Shown: piece by piece, positions 55,718 to 64,000 of the stretch
Numbering within the stretch: position 1 is the stretch's first letter
How the letters are laid out: the number at the start of each line of letters is the position of its first letter
Assembly (NCBI GenBank): GCA_951813075.1
Contig: OX638343.1
Location: 248,001 to 312,000, forward strand
Direction of reading: 5' to 3'
Source: Arenicellales bacterium
Lineage (GTDB): Bacteria > Pseudomonadota > Gammaproteobacteria > Arenicellales > JAJDZL01
Length of the DNA stretch: 64,000 nt
Notes under the pieces: model-generated
Database searches by the model: none
What the model was told of the DNA's origin: nothing
What the model saw: only the letters and a program-made list of their open reading frames with translations
Program-made: the position numbers and the translations under genes

Positions 55718-56242
55718 ATGAACGACTTGGCACCGAAAACCCGGAATGTTGATCAACTAATGATCGCTTTCGCGTCGATGGCTTGTAACGGATTGATTCT
55801 AGCCGTAGGCGAATCCACGCTATTTTTCTGCAGTTCGATACTTCGAGGCATGGACGCGATGACTCGATTAGTTGTCAATCTTCCTGAAGATTCTCCAAAG
55901 AGTGATGCAGAAAACGAATTGGTAATGGATTTGAGGGTCGCTGTACATCGCCAGACGCCAGTAGATTTTTTAAAGGATATCAGTCAACATTCCCTCAATC
56001 TGGTAATTTTATGCAATGAGGAGATCTCACCAATGTTGGTTGATCAACTCTCAAAGATGTTATCTGCTGGCGGTTGTGTACTCGTACCCAAAACCGAAAA
56101 TATTAAAACTGAAGAACAACAAGTAGAATTTTCCGACTTTCATCAGGTAGATGTCGGAGATTGTTTGCTCTTTGTCAATAAACCATTTCAGCAGGAAAAT
56201 GTGCGCCGTGGTGGACGTCGTGCCAGATTGGCGGAGGTGTGA
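55718..56242 (+). CDS. Hypothetical protein, Rossmann/methyltransferase-like
   Basis: This 174-residue protein has no clear family. The order of elements resembles an O-methyltransferase-type Rossmann domain with a degraded cofactor loop: ILAVGESTLFFCSSIL, a basic/acidic middle, LNLVILCNEEISPMLVDQL and MLSAGGCVLVPKT (compare LLxPGGxxVxxN). The C-terminal tail is basic (RRGGRRARLAEV). The stop overlaps the GTG start of the AlkB gene (GTGA), so the two are translationally coupled. Function is unknown; a partner in nucleic-acid repair or modification is a guess from the neighbour only. Confidence 0.6.
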   Translation: MNDLAPKTRNVDQLMIAFASMACNGLILAVGESTLFFCSSILRGMDAMTRLVVNLPEDSPKSDAENELVMDLRVAVHRQTPVDFLKDISQHSLNLVILCNEEISPMLVDQLSKMLSAGGCVLVPKTENIKTEEQQVEFSDFHQVDVGDCLLFVNKPFQQENVRRGGRRARLAEV

Positions 56243-56931
56243 CGGATAAACATATATCGGTCATTAGGTTCATCCGATACCCACAACCTGCAATCGTGTC
56301 AGAAAATAAACTAAACGATAGACTGCTCAACGCCTCTTTTGATCTTACGAAACTCGATGGAGGTTGTCTTTGGACAAAAGAGGAATTTATCCCACCGCAC
56401 TTGGCAACACTTTATCTGGAAGAGTTGCGCGAGCAAACAGCATGGATACAGCCGACAATCAAAATGGGTGCGAAAGTGGTCAAGTCTCCCCGACTATCAG
56501 CTTGGTATGGTGACCCAGAAGCTGTGTATACGTATTCCGGATTGCGTAATGTGCCACTACCGTGGACTGAAACTCTATCGCAGTTGCGAAATTCTCTCGA
56601 AAACCTGACAGGGATTCGATTCAACAGTGTTTTGTTGAATCTTTACAGAAGTGGCTCCGACAGTATGGGATGGCACAGTGACAATGAGCCGGAATTAGGA
56701 TATCAACCCACAATTGCTTCAATCAGTTTGGGAGACAAGCGAAAGTTCCTCATGAAACACAAAAAACTTGCTTGCCGTTGGGAAAGAGTTCTCACGCATG
56801 GTTCGGTTCTGATCATGACAGGTGAAACACAGCGTTATTGGAGGCACTCTGTGCCAAAAACCAAAACAGTCCGAGGCGAAAGGATCAATCTGACTTTTCG
56901 ACAAATTGTGATTGCCAAAAAATCGGGTTGA
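56239..56931 (+). CDS. AlkB-family Fe(II)/2-oxoglutarate dioxygenase
   Basis: This 230-residue protein has the AlkB core: PRLSAWYGDPEAVYTYSG (the ALKBH2/3-like substrate loop), iron ligands MGWHSDNE (His146, Asp148) and YWRHSV (His203), and the 2-oxoglutarate/substrate arginines in GERINLTFRQ (Arg215, Arg221). Members repair N-alkylated bases in DNA or RNA by oxidative demethylation. The GTG start overlaps the upstream hypothetical gene. It is longer than E. coli AlkB at the N-terminus and closer to the eukaryotic-like ABH branch found in many bacteria. Confidence 0.9.
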   Translation: MTDKHISVIRFIRYPQPAIVSENKLNDRLLNASFDLTKLDGGCLWTKEEFIPPHLATLYLEELREQTAWIQPTIKMGAKVVKSPRLSAWYGDPEAVYTYSGLRNVPLPWTETLSQLRNSLENLTGIRFNSVLLNLYRSGSDSMGWHSDNEPELGYQPTIASISLGDKRKFLMKHKKLACRWERVLTHGSVLIMTGETQRYWRHSVPKTKTVRGERINLTFRQIVIAKKSG

Positions 56932-56944
56932 CGCGTCTTGAGCG

Positions 56945-57733
56945 CTACCAACTATTTCTCAATTCACGCAGTTTTAGAAATACAGTTTTCCGGTCGGGGT
57001 TGTCGGGTAGGTCAGGAAAACTATCGCGAAGTCGCTCAATCACAGTCGGACTGCTCAATCGAAAGAACGTATTGAATGTCTTTTCCATCTTCAGTGTTGT
57101 GACAAGCGCTTCATCCGGGTCTTGATTCTCTATTTGAGCCAGGAGGTCAGCTGCTGTACGATTGTCGGGCTCACGATCAAGCGTGAATGCCAGATTGTTT
57201 GCAATGTAGTCGTGCCCCGGGTATATTTTCGTATCAGCAGATAGATTGTCGAGTTGGCTTGCAAATGTCTGATAGAGTTCATGAGGGTGACCTCCATTGT
57301 GACAATTCCCCGCACCTGCATTGAACAGTGTATCGCCGCAGAATAGTGCAGGGACGTCGCTGTGAGAGAGAAGACAGATATGACTCATGGTATGGCCGGG
57401 AGTATCCATTGCCTCGAGTTCCACCTTACCGATTCGAATCACATCACCTGCGCCGACACCGCGATCAATTCCACGTATTTTATCCTTGGCATTCTTGTGG
57501 GCGATTAACTGGGCACCTGTTGCTTTAATCATCATCTCATTGCCACCGGTATGATCATGATGCTCATGCGTGTTCAGTACTGCCGTAATCTCCCATCCGC
57601 GATTTTTAGCTCTGGCCAGGCATTTTGAGTGATCGAGCGGGTCTATTGCGATGGCTTCACCTGACTCTCCGCAAGCAATCAGGTAGTTAAAATTGCGGTA
57701 GGCGTTATTTGTCCAAATCTGTTCAACGATCAC
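56945..57733 (-). CDS. gloB: Hydroxyacylglutathione hydrolase (glyoxalase II)
   Basis: This 262-residue metallo-beta-lactamase-fold protein has NTHEHHDHTGG (His56, His58, Asp60, His61), TPGHTMSHIC and a FCGDTLFNAGAGNC block with the bridging Asp, then YPGHDYIANNLAF. The C-terminal glutathione-binding helices end with TVFLKLRELRNSW. These are full GloB signatures. It hydrolyses S-lactoylglutathione to D-lactate in methylglyoxal detoxification, which fits the D-lactate dehydrogenase 2.2 kb away. It overlaps the HugZ-like gene upstream by four bases. Confidence 0.92.
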   Translation of the reverse strand: MIVEQIWTNNAYRNFNYLIACGESGEAIAIDPLDHSKCLARAKNRGWEITAVLNTHEHHDHTGGNEMMIKATGAQLIAHKNAKDKIRGIDRGVGAGDVIRIGKVELEAMDTPGHTMSHICLLSHSDVPALFCGDTLFNAGAGNCHNGGHPHELYQTFASQLDNLSADTKIYPGHDYIANNLAFTLDREPDNRTAADLLAQIENQDPDEALVTTLKMEKTFNTFFRLSSPTVIERLRDSFPDLPDNPDRKTVFLKLRELRNSW

Positions 57734-58272
57734 TTTTGACTCCTCTTTGTGGCCTTATTTCGGTTTTGCGCATCACGGGCGGGATTGGTGATATGTTCTA
57801 CTTCATTCATATCATCACCCGAAATTCTATAAGCCTGACCGAATCCCTTGACATAGACTGCTCGCACCGGTTGCAAGGTATGAAGATTAAAGTCGGCGAG
57901 CTGCACCAGAGTATCGACTATAGCACCGAAACGTTCCCGGTAGCTCGGAATCCAATTGGCGAACTCAATACTTTTTCGATCATGGAGTTCAGCCTTACAG
58001 GTGATTACAACTCGCTCTCTGGCAAATAGATTTGGTGAATCTTTTTCACTTGTTATCACCATGGCTGATACGCTGTTGTTACTTGCAATATTATGCGTAT
58101 GTTCAGCGAGACTGCTTAAAAATACACCAAACGACAGATTACCCATATAGACGTATGGCGCATAACTTACAGAGGGTACCCCATCGGCGGAAACTGTTGC
58201 CAGCTCGACTGATAAGTGCCGTTCAATCAGCTGATCGATTTCACTACGAATTTGTTCGTTTTGGCCGGACAT
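57730..58272 (-). CDS. Pyridoxamine-5'-phosphate-oxidase-fold protein, HugZ-like
   Basis: This 180-residue split-barrel protein has VELATVSADGVPSVSYAPYV near the N-terminus and NLFARERVVITCKAEL and RAVYVKGFGQAYRI later. This follows the HugZ/HutZ heme-utilisation layout. Such proteins bind flavin or heme; HugZ degrades heme. The gene sits between metC (1 base upstream) and gloB (4-base overlap), an operon without other heme genes, so a flavin-dependent function is as likely. Confidence 0.78.
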   Translation of the reverse strand: MSGQNEQIRSEIDQLIERHLSVELATVSADGVPSVSYAPYVYMGNLSFGVFLSSLAEHTHNIASNNSVSAMVITSEKDSPNLFARERVVITCKAELHDRKSIEFANWIPSYRERFGAIVDTLVQLADFNLHTLQPVRAVYVKGFGQAYRISGDDMNEVEHITNPARDAQNRNKATKRSQK

Positions 58273-58273
58273 T

Positions 58274-59464
58274 TTATTCCCTCAGGTTCATTGCCTCGAA
58301 ACCAACTTCCAAGTCAGCAATCAAATCGTCGGTGGACTCCAAACCGACATGCATGCGAAGTGCCGGACCTTCGGCTTCCCATTTTGTCGCCGTTCTGTAG
58401 TCACTCGGGTCAAAGGGAATCAACAGGCTCTCAAAACCTCCCCAACTGTATCCGATTCCGAACAGTTTGGCATTGTCGACAAGCGCAGCAACTGCTGAAG
58501 TTGATACAGGATTGAGGATAAATGCGAACAAACCACTTGCACCTGAAAAGTCTCGTTTCCAAATTTCATATCCGGCGTCTCCCGGCAACGCCGGATGAAT
58601 CACTCTGGCGACTTCGGGACGTTCTGATAGCCATTTGGCAACAATCATTCCGGATTCGTAATGCTGGCGCAAACGTGTAGGCATGGTACGCAATCCTCGC
58701 AGTCCCAAGAACATTGTGTCAGGTCCGGCGCATTGTCCGTTGAGACGTACACTATCCCGAACGGTGTAGTAGTGTTCTTCAGTCGTCGTAATGACTCCCA
58801 GCATCGCATCGGAGTGCCCGGTGATGTATTTTGTCGCTGCGTGAATCGATACATCAACACCCAATTCGAAAGGTTTCAGATAGATGGGTGTTGCCCACGT
58901 GTTGTCCAATAGGGTAACGACCCCGCGTGCCCTGGCCGACGATGTGATTGCGGGAATATCCTGTATTTCAAAAGTTTGAGAACCGGGTGATTCCAGAAAG
59001 ATGATTTTGGAATTGGGGCGAATCAAATTTGATATTCCGTCGCCTATCAGCGGGTCGTAGTAGGTCGTCTCCACACCAAAGCGCTTTAACAACGAATCAC
59101 AGAACGACCGAGTTGGCTTATATACACTGTCCGTAACCAATATGTGATCGCCACTGCCAACGAACGCCATTAGTGAACTAGTGATAGCGGCAAGCCCTGA
59201 CGATGTTGTAATTCCACCGTACGCGCCTTCCAACTCGGCTACCGATTGTTCCAATGCGAAACTCAAAGGAGTGCCATATCTGCCATAAGCGATCTGGTTC
59301 ATCTTGTTGCGATTTTCATGAGATATCTCCAATTCCTCATAAGTGTCGAACAATACAGTTGAACCGTGATAAACCGGGAGGTTGACAAATCCCTGGCTGA
59401 ATTTCGAATCTCTCCCCAGGTGTGCCGCTAAAGTGTCAGGGGAGGATGGTCGTGATTTTGCCAT
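58274..59464 (-). CDS. metC: Cystathionine beta-lyase, PLP-dependent
   Basis: From the ATG at 59464 the product is 396 residues; a TTG twelve bases earlier is in frame, but the TTGGAA ribosome-binding sequence favours the ATG. Family blocks include FVNLPVYHGSTVLF, RYGTPLSFALEQSVAELEG, TLLDNTWATP and the lysine motif HAATKYITGHSDAMLG (PLP-binding Lys212). The C-terminal GIGYSWGGFESLLIPF separates beta-lyases from gamma-synthases. It cleaves cystathionine to homocysteine in methionine synthesis. First gene of a metC-hugZ-gloB operon. Confidence 0.9.
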   Translation of the reverse strand: MAKSRPSSPDTLAAHLGRDSKFSQGFVNLPVYHGSTVLFDTYEELEISHENRNKMNQIAYGRYGTPLSFALEQSVAELEGAYGGITTSSGLAAITSSLMAFVGSGDHILVTDSVYKPTRSFCDSLLKRFGVETTYYDPLIGDGISNLIRPNSKIIFLESPGSQTFEIQDIPAITSSARARGVVTLLDNTWATPIYLKPFELGVDVSIHAATKYITGHSDAMLGVITTTEEHYYTVRDSVRLNGQCAGPDTMFLGLRGLRTMPTRLRQHYESGMIVAKWLSERPEVARVIHPALPGDAGYEIWKRDFSGASGLFAFILNPVSTSAVAALVDNAKLFGIGYSWGGFESLLIPFDPSDYRTATKWEAEGPALRMHVGLESTDDLIADLEVGFEAMNLRE

Positions 59465-59612
59465 CTGGAGTTCCAAGGTTGATAAGGTTAAATGAAACGT
59501 GTTGGATTCTGGGCTTTTATGAAGTTGATTGACTGACGATTCAAAAAGGCTGCAATAGACCCATATTCATCATGGTTCAACCGAAACCTCGACCGAGGGT
59601 CGAAAATTCGCA

Positions 59613-60209
59613 TCAAAAGATTGAAAAGTGCGCTTCGGTTGGCTTTCTGTCGACGCCATTGACCGGAAGGATATCCTGAGGGCATGCTGAAAATACCATG
59701 ATACAGTCCATGGTTGCGCGAAACTGTATGTAGTCGCCTGGCTTTGATATTGGAGCGACCCACGACAGATTGCCAGCGGGTGTCCACGGAATGTTCATGA
59801 AAAGATTCATCGGACTCGGTACTTCTGGCGCGTCATACCCAATCTCTTTCATTGCGTTAATCATATTGTCAGAGCAGTTGTCGTGATATTCGGTACAACC
59901 GAGCAGTTTGTATCGGTGGTCATCACAAGCAGCCATCAACAGATCATGTATACCGCCCGAAGTATCCTCTTCTACATCAAGAATTGCGCGTCGTTTGTTC
60001 GTATACAGGGAGTCACCTGGTTTAAACGTCATTTTCATCAAGGTTGGACGTGTGTGTTCGTTAGACTGGAATTCATTAAGATCTTCCAAGTTGAACGCCC
60101 AGGTATCGACAACCTGATTACCATGGGTATTGATAACCCGAATTGATTGTCCTTGTTTGGCCATTGCGGCTTTTCCGCGTCTAGCAGGAATGATGAGAGT
60201 TTCTGTCAT
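59613..60209 (-). CDS. DUF1989 / urea carboxylase-associated family protein
   Basis: This 198-residue protein has IIPARRGKAAMAKQGQSIRVINTHGNQVVDTWAF, the block found in DUF1989 and urea-amidolyase-associated proteins, followed by TLMKMTFKPGDSLYTNKRR, CTEYHDNCSDNM and PSPMNLFMNIPW. Biochemical roles are only partly known; relatives occur with urea carboxylase and guanidine genes. No such genes lie nearby. It reads into the metC operon with 148 bases in between, and is divergent from nuoN. Confidence 0.85.
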   Translation of the reverse strand: MTETLIIPARRGKAAMAKQGQSIRVINTHGNQVVDTWAFNLEDLNEFQSNEHTRPTLMKMTFKPGDSLYTNKRRAILDVEEDTSGGIHDLLMAACDDHRYKLLGCTEYHDNCSDNMINAMKEIGYDAPEVPSPMNLFMNIPWTPAGNLSWVAPISKPGDYIQFRATMDCIMVFSACPQDILPVNGVDRKPTEAHFSIF

Positions 60210-60417
60210 GATTTTTACTCTTTATTTGATTTCAATCAGTAACGAATTGTCAAAGCTGTTTGTCAATATAATTGTATTCAATCTCCGATAGTGTGAGCCA
60301 CTGTCGTTTGTGACACTTGTATCTGGCTATCTAGTCGTAAGCTACCAAGCTTTCCGACTTTTGATTTGATTGAATTTAGAATAATCAAAAAGATAACGGA
60401 CGAACTTAAAGCAATTT

Positions 60418-61863
60418 ATGTCATTTTCCAGTGAATTGAGCCGGCTAATTCCGGAAATTACCGTAAGTCTAATGGCTTGCATCATTCTGGTCGCTGATCA
60501 AACCCGGCTTGAACGAATAAAGAATCTCCCCTTTGTTCTTACGCTGCTTACGTTACTCGTGGTTTGCGTATTGACTGGTTCGCAAGTCTATCGAGACAGC
60601 ACGATTGTGATCGAGGGAATGTTTGCCGATGATACTTTCGCCAATCTGACTAAGTTTATGATCTGCTTGCTGGGAGTTGCTGTCTTCGTCTATTCGAGAT
60701 CGTATTCACAGGAGCGGGATATCGCAAAAAGTGAGTACTATGTTCTGGGGTTATTCGGTGTCCTGGGTATGATGATCATGGCATCGGCAGACCACCTTTT
60801 GGTGCTCTATCTTGGGCTTGAGCTGATGTCGCTTTGTCTCTATGCAATGATCGCGTTTCAAAGGGATTCCTCGCTGGCGACTGAAGCAGCAATGAAATAT
60901 TTCGTTCTCGGCGCGATTGGATCAGGTTCACTGCTATACGGTTTTTCCATACTCTATGGTCTGACTGGTTCGTTGGACATTTCAACCATACATGCGACGC
61001 TGGTGGATTCGACTGAACAAGATCTGCCTTTGATTTTCGCGCTGGTATTCGTCGTGACAGCAATCGCATTCAAATTGGGTGCCGCACCATTCCACATGTG
61101 GGTTCCCGATGTATACCATGGTGCACCAACCGCGACAACAGTCTATCTAGGCTCAATGCCGAAGATCGCTGCTTTTGCGATGCTGATGCGTCTGTTGATA
61201 GGCGGACTGGACAGCCTTGCGCCAGTCTGGCAGGACATGTTTATCATTATTGCATTACTTTCCATTGCCGTGGGGAATCTGATTGCAATTTCGCAGAGCA
61301 ATCTGAAACGAATGCTTGCATATTCGACAATTGCTCACATGGGATTCATGCTTCTCGGGATTCTTAGTGGCAGCCAGGAAGGATACACAGCATCGCTGTT
61401 TTATGTGCTGGTCTACGCCGTAATGAGCCTTGGTGCGTTTGGCATCATTGTCATTTCAGCCAGCAAAGGTGATGAGTCTGATTTGATAAAGGATTACAGC
61501 GGACTGAATGGACGTGATCCGTGGATGGCATTTTGGCTCCTGCTATTGATGTTTTCGCTCGCTGGTGTTCCGCCGACAGTTGGATTCTATGCAAAACTAG
61601 CGGTTATTCAGGCGCTAGTTGACGCGAATCTCGTCTGGGTGGCTGTCATCGCTGTACTACTCGCAGTTGTCGGTGCCTTTTATTATTTGCGCGTTATCAA
61701 GGTTGTTTATTTTGACGATGTCAGTGAACAGCCAGTTGCCTTTGACACGACTACGCACACACGGATATTGCTTGGTTTCAATGCAATAGTCCTGGTGGCG
61801 ATTCTGCCTTGGGTAGGTAGTGCTATCGCCATATGCCAGCAAGCAATTTTGAGTCTGGGCTGA
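60418..61863 (+). CDS. nuoN: NADH-quinone oxidoreductase subunit N
   Basis: This 481-residue membrane protein of complex I has about fourteen membrane segments of the antiporter-like fold. Diagnostic stretches are LGLELMSLCLYAMIAFQRDS, AAMKYFVLGAIGSGSLLYG, FKLGAAPFHMWVPDVYHGAPT, LKRMLAYSTIAHMGFMLLG and FSLAGVPPTVGFYAK. The buried glutamate in LGLELMSL and the lysine in AAMKYF, which form the proton path, are present. In most proteobacteria nuoN ends a 14-gene nuo operon, but here the upstream neighbour is an opposite-strand DUF1989 gene and no nuoM is present. It is followed by tRNA-fMet. Confidence 0.95.
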   Translation: MSFSSELSRLIPEITVSLMACIILVADQTRLERIKNLPFVLTLLTLLVVCVLTGSQVYRDSTIVIEGMFADDTFANLTKFMICLLGVAVFVYSRSYSQERDIAKSEYYVLGLFGVLGMMIMASADHLLVLYLGLELMSLCLYAMIAFQRDSSLATEAAMKYFVLGAIGSGSLLYGFSILYGLTGSLDISTIHATLVDSTEQDLPLIFALVFVVTAIAFKLGAAPFHMWVPDVYHGAPTATTVYLGSMPKIAAFAMLMRLLIGGLDSLAPVWQDMFIIIALLSIAVGNLIAISQSNLKRMLAYSTIAHMGFMLLGILSGSQEGYTASLFYVLVYAVMSLGAFGIIVISASKGDESDLIKDYSGLNGRDPWMAFWLLLLMFSLAGVPPTVGFYAKLAVIQALVDANLVWVAVIAVLLAVVGAFYYLRVIKVVYFDDVSEQPVAFDTTTHTRILLGFNAIVLVAILPWVGSAIAICQQAILSLG

Positions 61864-61931
61864 GTGTCGCTGAAAATATCTGTCACCAGTCGGTACTTCG
61901 TTAAATTTCGTAGCGAAAAAAATAATATCTG

Positions 61932-61937
61932 TATAAT
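61932..61937 (+). promoter_or_regulatory. -10 box for tRNA-fMet
   Basis: A perfect TATAAT ends 15 bases before the tRNA 5' end. No good -35 element was found at the usual 17-base spacing. Confidence 0.5.
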
Positions 61938-61952
61938 TCCGTTTGATAGTGT

Positions 61953-62029
<77 letters not shown>

Positions 62030-62033
62030 AATA

Positions 62034-62068
62034 AACCGACAGCCTGAGATAAAGGTGTCGGTTTTTTT
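62034..62068 (+). terminator. Intrinsic terminator after tRNA-fMet
   Basis: AACCGACA (62034-62041) and TGTCGGTT (62056-62063) form an 8-bp stem with a 14-base loop, merging into a run of seven T residues. It starts 4 bases after the tRNA. Confidence 0.85.
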
Positions 62069-62097
62069 GTTTTGGCTTTAAGCCACCAGCCTCACGG

Positions 62098-62283
62098 TTA
62101 TTGTTCCAAGCTACTGACGCAGTGCTGCTTCCATTCGGGCTGAATCCTGAATTCAAGTGCGGCGATCAGCCCGTCGCGATTGATTACGACGAGATCCCAG
62201 AGTTTTGTGGGTCGGGGATAACCCGGCAGGGAAGCCTGTCTGGCCACAGTTTGTTTAACGGACGCGGTTTCGGGCATAGTCAC
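62098..62283 (-). pseudogene. Remnant of an XhoI/PaeR7I-type restriction endonuclease
   Basis: This minus-strand frame of 61 codons reads LPGYPRPTKLWDLVVINRDG followed by LIAALEFRIQ. Active XhoI/PaeR7I-type enzymes have LPGYFRPTKxWDLLVV...LxAxxEFKSQxG, the D...ExK catalytic core. Here the lysine of the ExK motif is Arg, the following conserved block is replaced, and the frame stops soon after. Only about a quarter of the gene is left. No cognate methyltransferase was found nearby. Confidence 0.65.
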
Positions 62284-63036
62284 GCGCCTACCGCAGCTCG
62301 ACTGGTTCGGGAGCCATACCTGAATCGGATTGACTTTATAAGCTCGATCCGATCAAGCATACCGCTCAGGAGGCCGTATAGCAGCCACGGCACCGAGATA
62401 TTACCGCATTTTCGTCGGAATTAACCGTGATTTCGATGCGCTTCATGGGATTATCTATTTTCTGGATCGTACATCAGATCATACCGTACAGATAATACCT
62501 GAGGCATAGGGATAGCGATACCAGCTGTAGTTTTCAAGATTATCAGGGTTTGGTGGGCGAGCATGTGTGAGACCAAGCCAGAATGAATTCTAAAGTAGAC
62601 TGCTGACTACCGATGAGTTAGTTAAGACCGAGGTATGGGATCAGGAAAGAAACGGATCGCCGAATGGTCGAATTCAATCCTGATTTTCCATTTGAAATTT
62701 ATTGCAGCTTTATGTTGGAACTTCCAGAAAACCCGTTGGTACTCTCAGCCAATTTTCAATTTGAAGTGATGCGCCTCTTGATAAAGATCATGCGCCGGCG
62801 CCAACCCCCACTCATCCATCCGCAACAACCAGTCTCTCATGACTTCAAACCAGTAATTTAATTCGCAAATCAGGCTGCCTGACTCCCAAAAGTAATCAAC
62901 CATTCCGATTGTGAGAATATTTGTCGTGTAAAATATTCAACGACCTTGTACCCCTGAGATTTCACTCCGCTGTTATCTATCAAGTGGGTTACGGGTTTTC
63001 TATTTTGTGCAGAACTCTGTCTGTGTAGTAGTGTTC
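62284..63036. other. Gene-poor stretch between the endonuclease remnant and the Nudix gene
   Basis: No intact gene. On the minus strand near 62440-62360, a very short frame (MKRIEITVNSDEN...) could be another scrap of a decayed gene. The + strand frames at 62101-62424 and 62664-62861 show no family features. The right end carries the start region of the Nudix gene. Confidence 0.4.
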
Positions 63037-63558
63037 ATGACTGAAGCTGAAGAGATATTTGATGTGGTAAACGAACAGGATCAGGTGATCGGTCGTCTGC
63101 CAAGATCCGAAGTTCATGCTCGCAATCTTCTGCATCGATCAGTCCACGCACTGGTTGTTGATCGCAAGCAACGCGTTTTTCTCCAACATCGAAGTGATGA
63201 TCGCGACTGCGATCCAAGCCTTTGGGATTCTTCGGTGGGTGGACATTTACAGGCAGGTGAAGAATACGATCACGCAATTATTCGTGAAACTCAAGAGGAA
63301 TTGGGTATTGAACTTGAAATCACTCCACCAAGACTATTCAAGTTGCAGGCAAGCCGAGAGACAGGCTATGAATTCTGTTGGATATATCGGGTGTGCGATG
63401 ACGGTCCGTTCCGACTTGATCCGAATGAGGCAACGGATGGAAGATGGTTCTCCAGTCAGGAAATTGATGACTGGATTTCCAAAGCGCCAGAAACAATCAC
63501 CAGTAGTTTTCGATTGATTTGGAAAAACTATAAAAACATTGAGTCAACCGATGACTAA
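63037..63558 (+). CDS. Nudix hydrolase (YfcD/IDI-like)
   Basis: From the ATG at 63037 the product is 173 residues; the frame also opens at GTG 63007. The Nudix box is complete: GHLQAGEEYDHAIIRETQEELGI matches Gx5Ex7REUxEExGU. Flanking IFDVVNEQDQVIGRLPRSEVH and LLHRSVHALVV resemble the YfcD and isopentenyl-diphosphate isomerase-like branch. It hydrolyses a nucleotide-diphosphate-type substrate. Its end overlaps the start of the next gene by eight bases. Confidence 0.9.
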   Translation: MTEAEEIFDVVNEQDQVIGRLPRSEVHARNLLHRSVHALVVDRKQRVFLQHRSDDRDCDPSLWDSSVGGHLQAGEEYDHAIIRETQEELGIELEITPPRLFKLQASRETGYEFCWIYRVCDDGPFRLDPNEATDGRWFSSQEIDDWISKAPETITSSFRLIWKNYKNIESTDD

Positions 63559-64000
63559 GCCACTAATTGGCGTTACCAGTTACGTTCGCAACGAAGAAAA
63601 TAGATTCACAATCCCAGCACGATATGTTGAGGCGGTTGAACGGGCGCATGGCATTCCCGCAGTTCTGACCCCGACAACAAAATCACCCGACGAAATCATC
63701 GACAAATTTGATGGGTTGGTGCTGACCGGTGGTGCGGATGTTGATCCTTCTGAATATGGCGGCCGCAACGACGAGTCGGTTTACGGCGTTGACCGGGAAC
63801 GAGATCAGTATGAACTTGCAATAGCGCGTACACTGATTGAGCGGTCAGTGCCACTACTGGCGATTTGTCGGGGCATCCAAGTCCTCAATGTTGCGCTCGG
63901 TGGCACCTTGGTCGAGCACATTCCAGATGAATTCGGAGAATCAGTTGTTCACAGAGACGAGAGAGTTGATCATGTCCTGCACTCCGTTTCGATTGACCCC
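63551..64000 (+). CDS. puuD: Gamma-glutamyl-GABA hydrolase-like class I glutamine amidotransferase, N-terminal part
   Basis: The frame starts at ATG 63551, inside the end of the Nudix gene, and is open to the window edge (150 codons). It begins KPLIGVTSYVRNEENRF and has FDGLVLTGGADVDPSEYGG and VPLLAICRGIQVLNVALGG, the class I amidotransferase site with the nucleophilic Cys in ICRGIQ. This pattern is typical of PuuD, which releases GABA from gamma-glutamyl-GABA in putrescine degradation. The catalytic His and Glu lie beyond the window. A PuuA/PuuB-like pair occurs 14 kb upstream. Confidence 0.87.
   Translation, partial: MTKPLIGVTSYVRNEENRFTIPARYVEAVERAHGIPAVLTPTTKSPDEIIDKFDGLVLTGGADVDPSEYGGRNDESVYGVDRERDQYELAIARTLIERSVPLLAICRGIQVLNVALGGTLVEHIPDEFGESVVHRDERVDHVLHSVSIDP

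Noticed and set aside
62360..62447. Short minus-strand frame starting MKRIEITVNSDEN, thought of as a DUF2997-type scrap
   Set aside because: Only about 26 codons, with a stop soon after and weak resemblance; it cannot be supported.

Overview
The window reads as a single chromosomal contig from a proteobacterium, most likely a gammaproteobacterium with marine or host-associated habits. The evidence is the gene content: PHA synthesis from beta-oxidation, a tripartite tricarboxylate transporter (TctCBA), an SPFH/NfeD pair, PuuA/PuuB/PuuD-like polyamine genes, and nuoN followed directly by an initiator tRNA. Base composition is roughly balanced, except for one visibly GC-rich giant gene. This taxonomic placement is inference; there is no rRNA in the window.

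Region 1-10.4 kb is ordinary metabolism: the start of a HCCA-isomerase-like gene, an AMP-dependent acyl-CoA ligase, a MaoC/PhaJ hydratase and PHA synthase (fatty acid to PHA). Next come an ECHDC3-like crotonase, a hotdog thioesterase overlapping a haloacid-dehalogenase-like hydrolase, an RRM protein, a secreted degenerate nuclease-fold protein, a TauE-type exporter and a small secreted protein. Region 10.4-26.3 kb is an accessory island. It is dominated by a ~3,980-residue filamentous-haemagglutinin-like (TpsA) adhesin made of nested repeats, with a short exported protein 7 bases downstream, and it is bordered on both sides by transposase debris (ISKra4-like on the left, IS1634-like and IS110 on the right). 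No TpsB transporter is present.

Region 26.3-37.6 kb holds a Tat-exported amine oxidase, an acetolactate-synthase-like enzyme, an overlapping SbcD/SbcC-like nuclease-ATPase pair of a variant type, a PhyH dioxygenase, a DUF1028 protein, the QmcA/NfeD pair and a HisN phosphatase. Region 37.6-46.6 kb is a long same-strand catabolic block: old yellow enzyme, a triple-domain iron-sulfur flavoprotein, an SDR, TctC-TctB-TctA, an M20 amidohydrolase and a PfkB kinase. Region 46.6-50.0 kb has a peroxiredoxin and a glutamine-synthetase-like/PuuB-like pair.

Region 50-64 kb contains a PanB-like enzyme, a fatty acid desaturase and a D-lactate dehydrogenase with a structured intergenic region between the last two. 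It continues with a truncated Fur-like regulator, an AlkB-family oxygenase with an overlapping unknown gene, a MetC / HugZ-like / GloB operon, a DUF1989 protein, an isolated nuoN, tRNA-fMet with terminator, a decayed XhoI/PaeR7I-type restriction endonuclease, a Nudix hydrolase and the beginning of a PuuD-like glutamine amidotransferase. The most unusual material is the adhesin repeat array with its ~1.58 kb near-perfect internal duplication, the variant SbcCD-like pair, the three-domain reductase fusion, interleaved inverted repeats near 53.1 kb, and a U1:A72 initiator tRNA.
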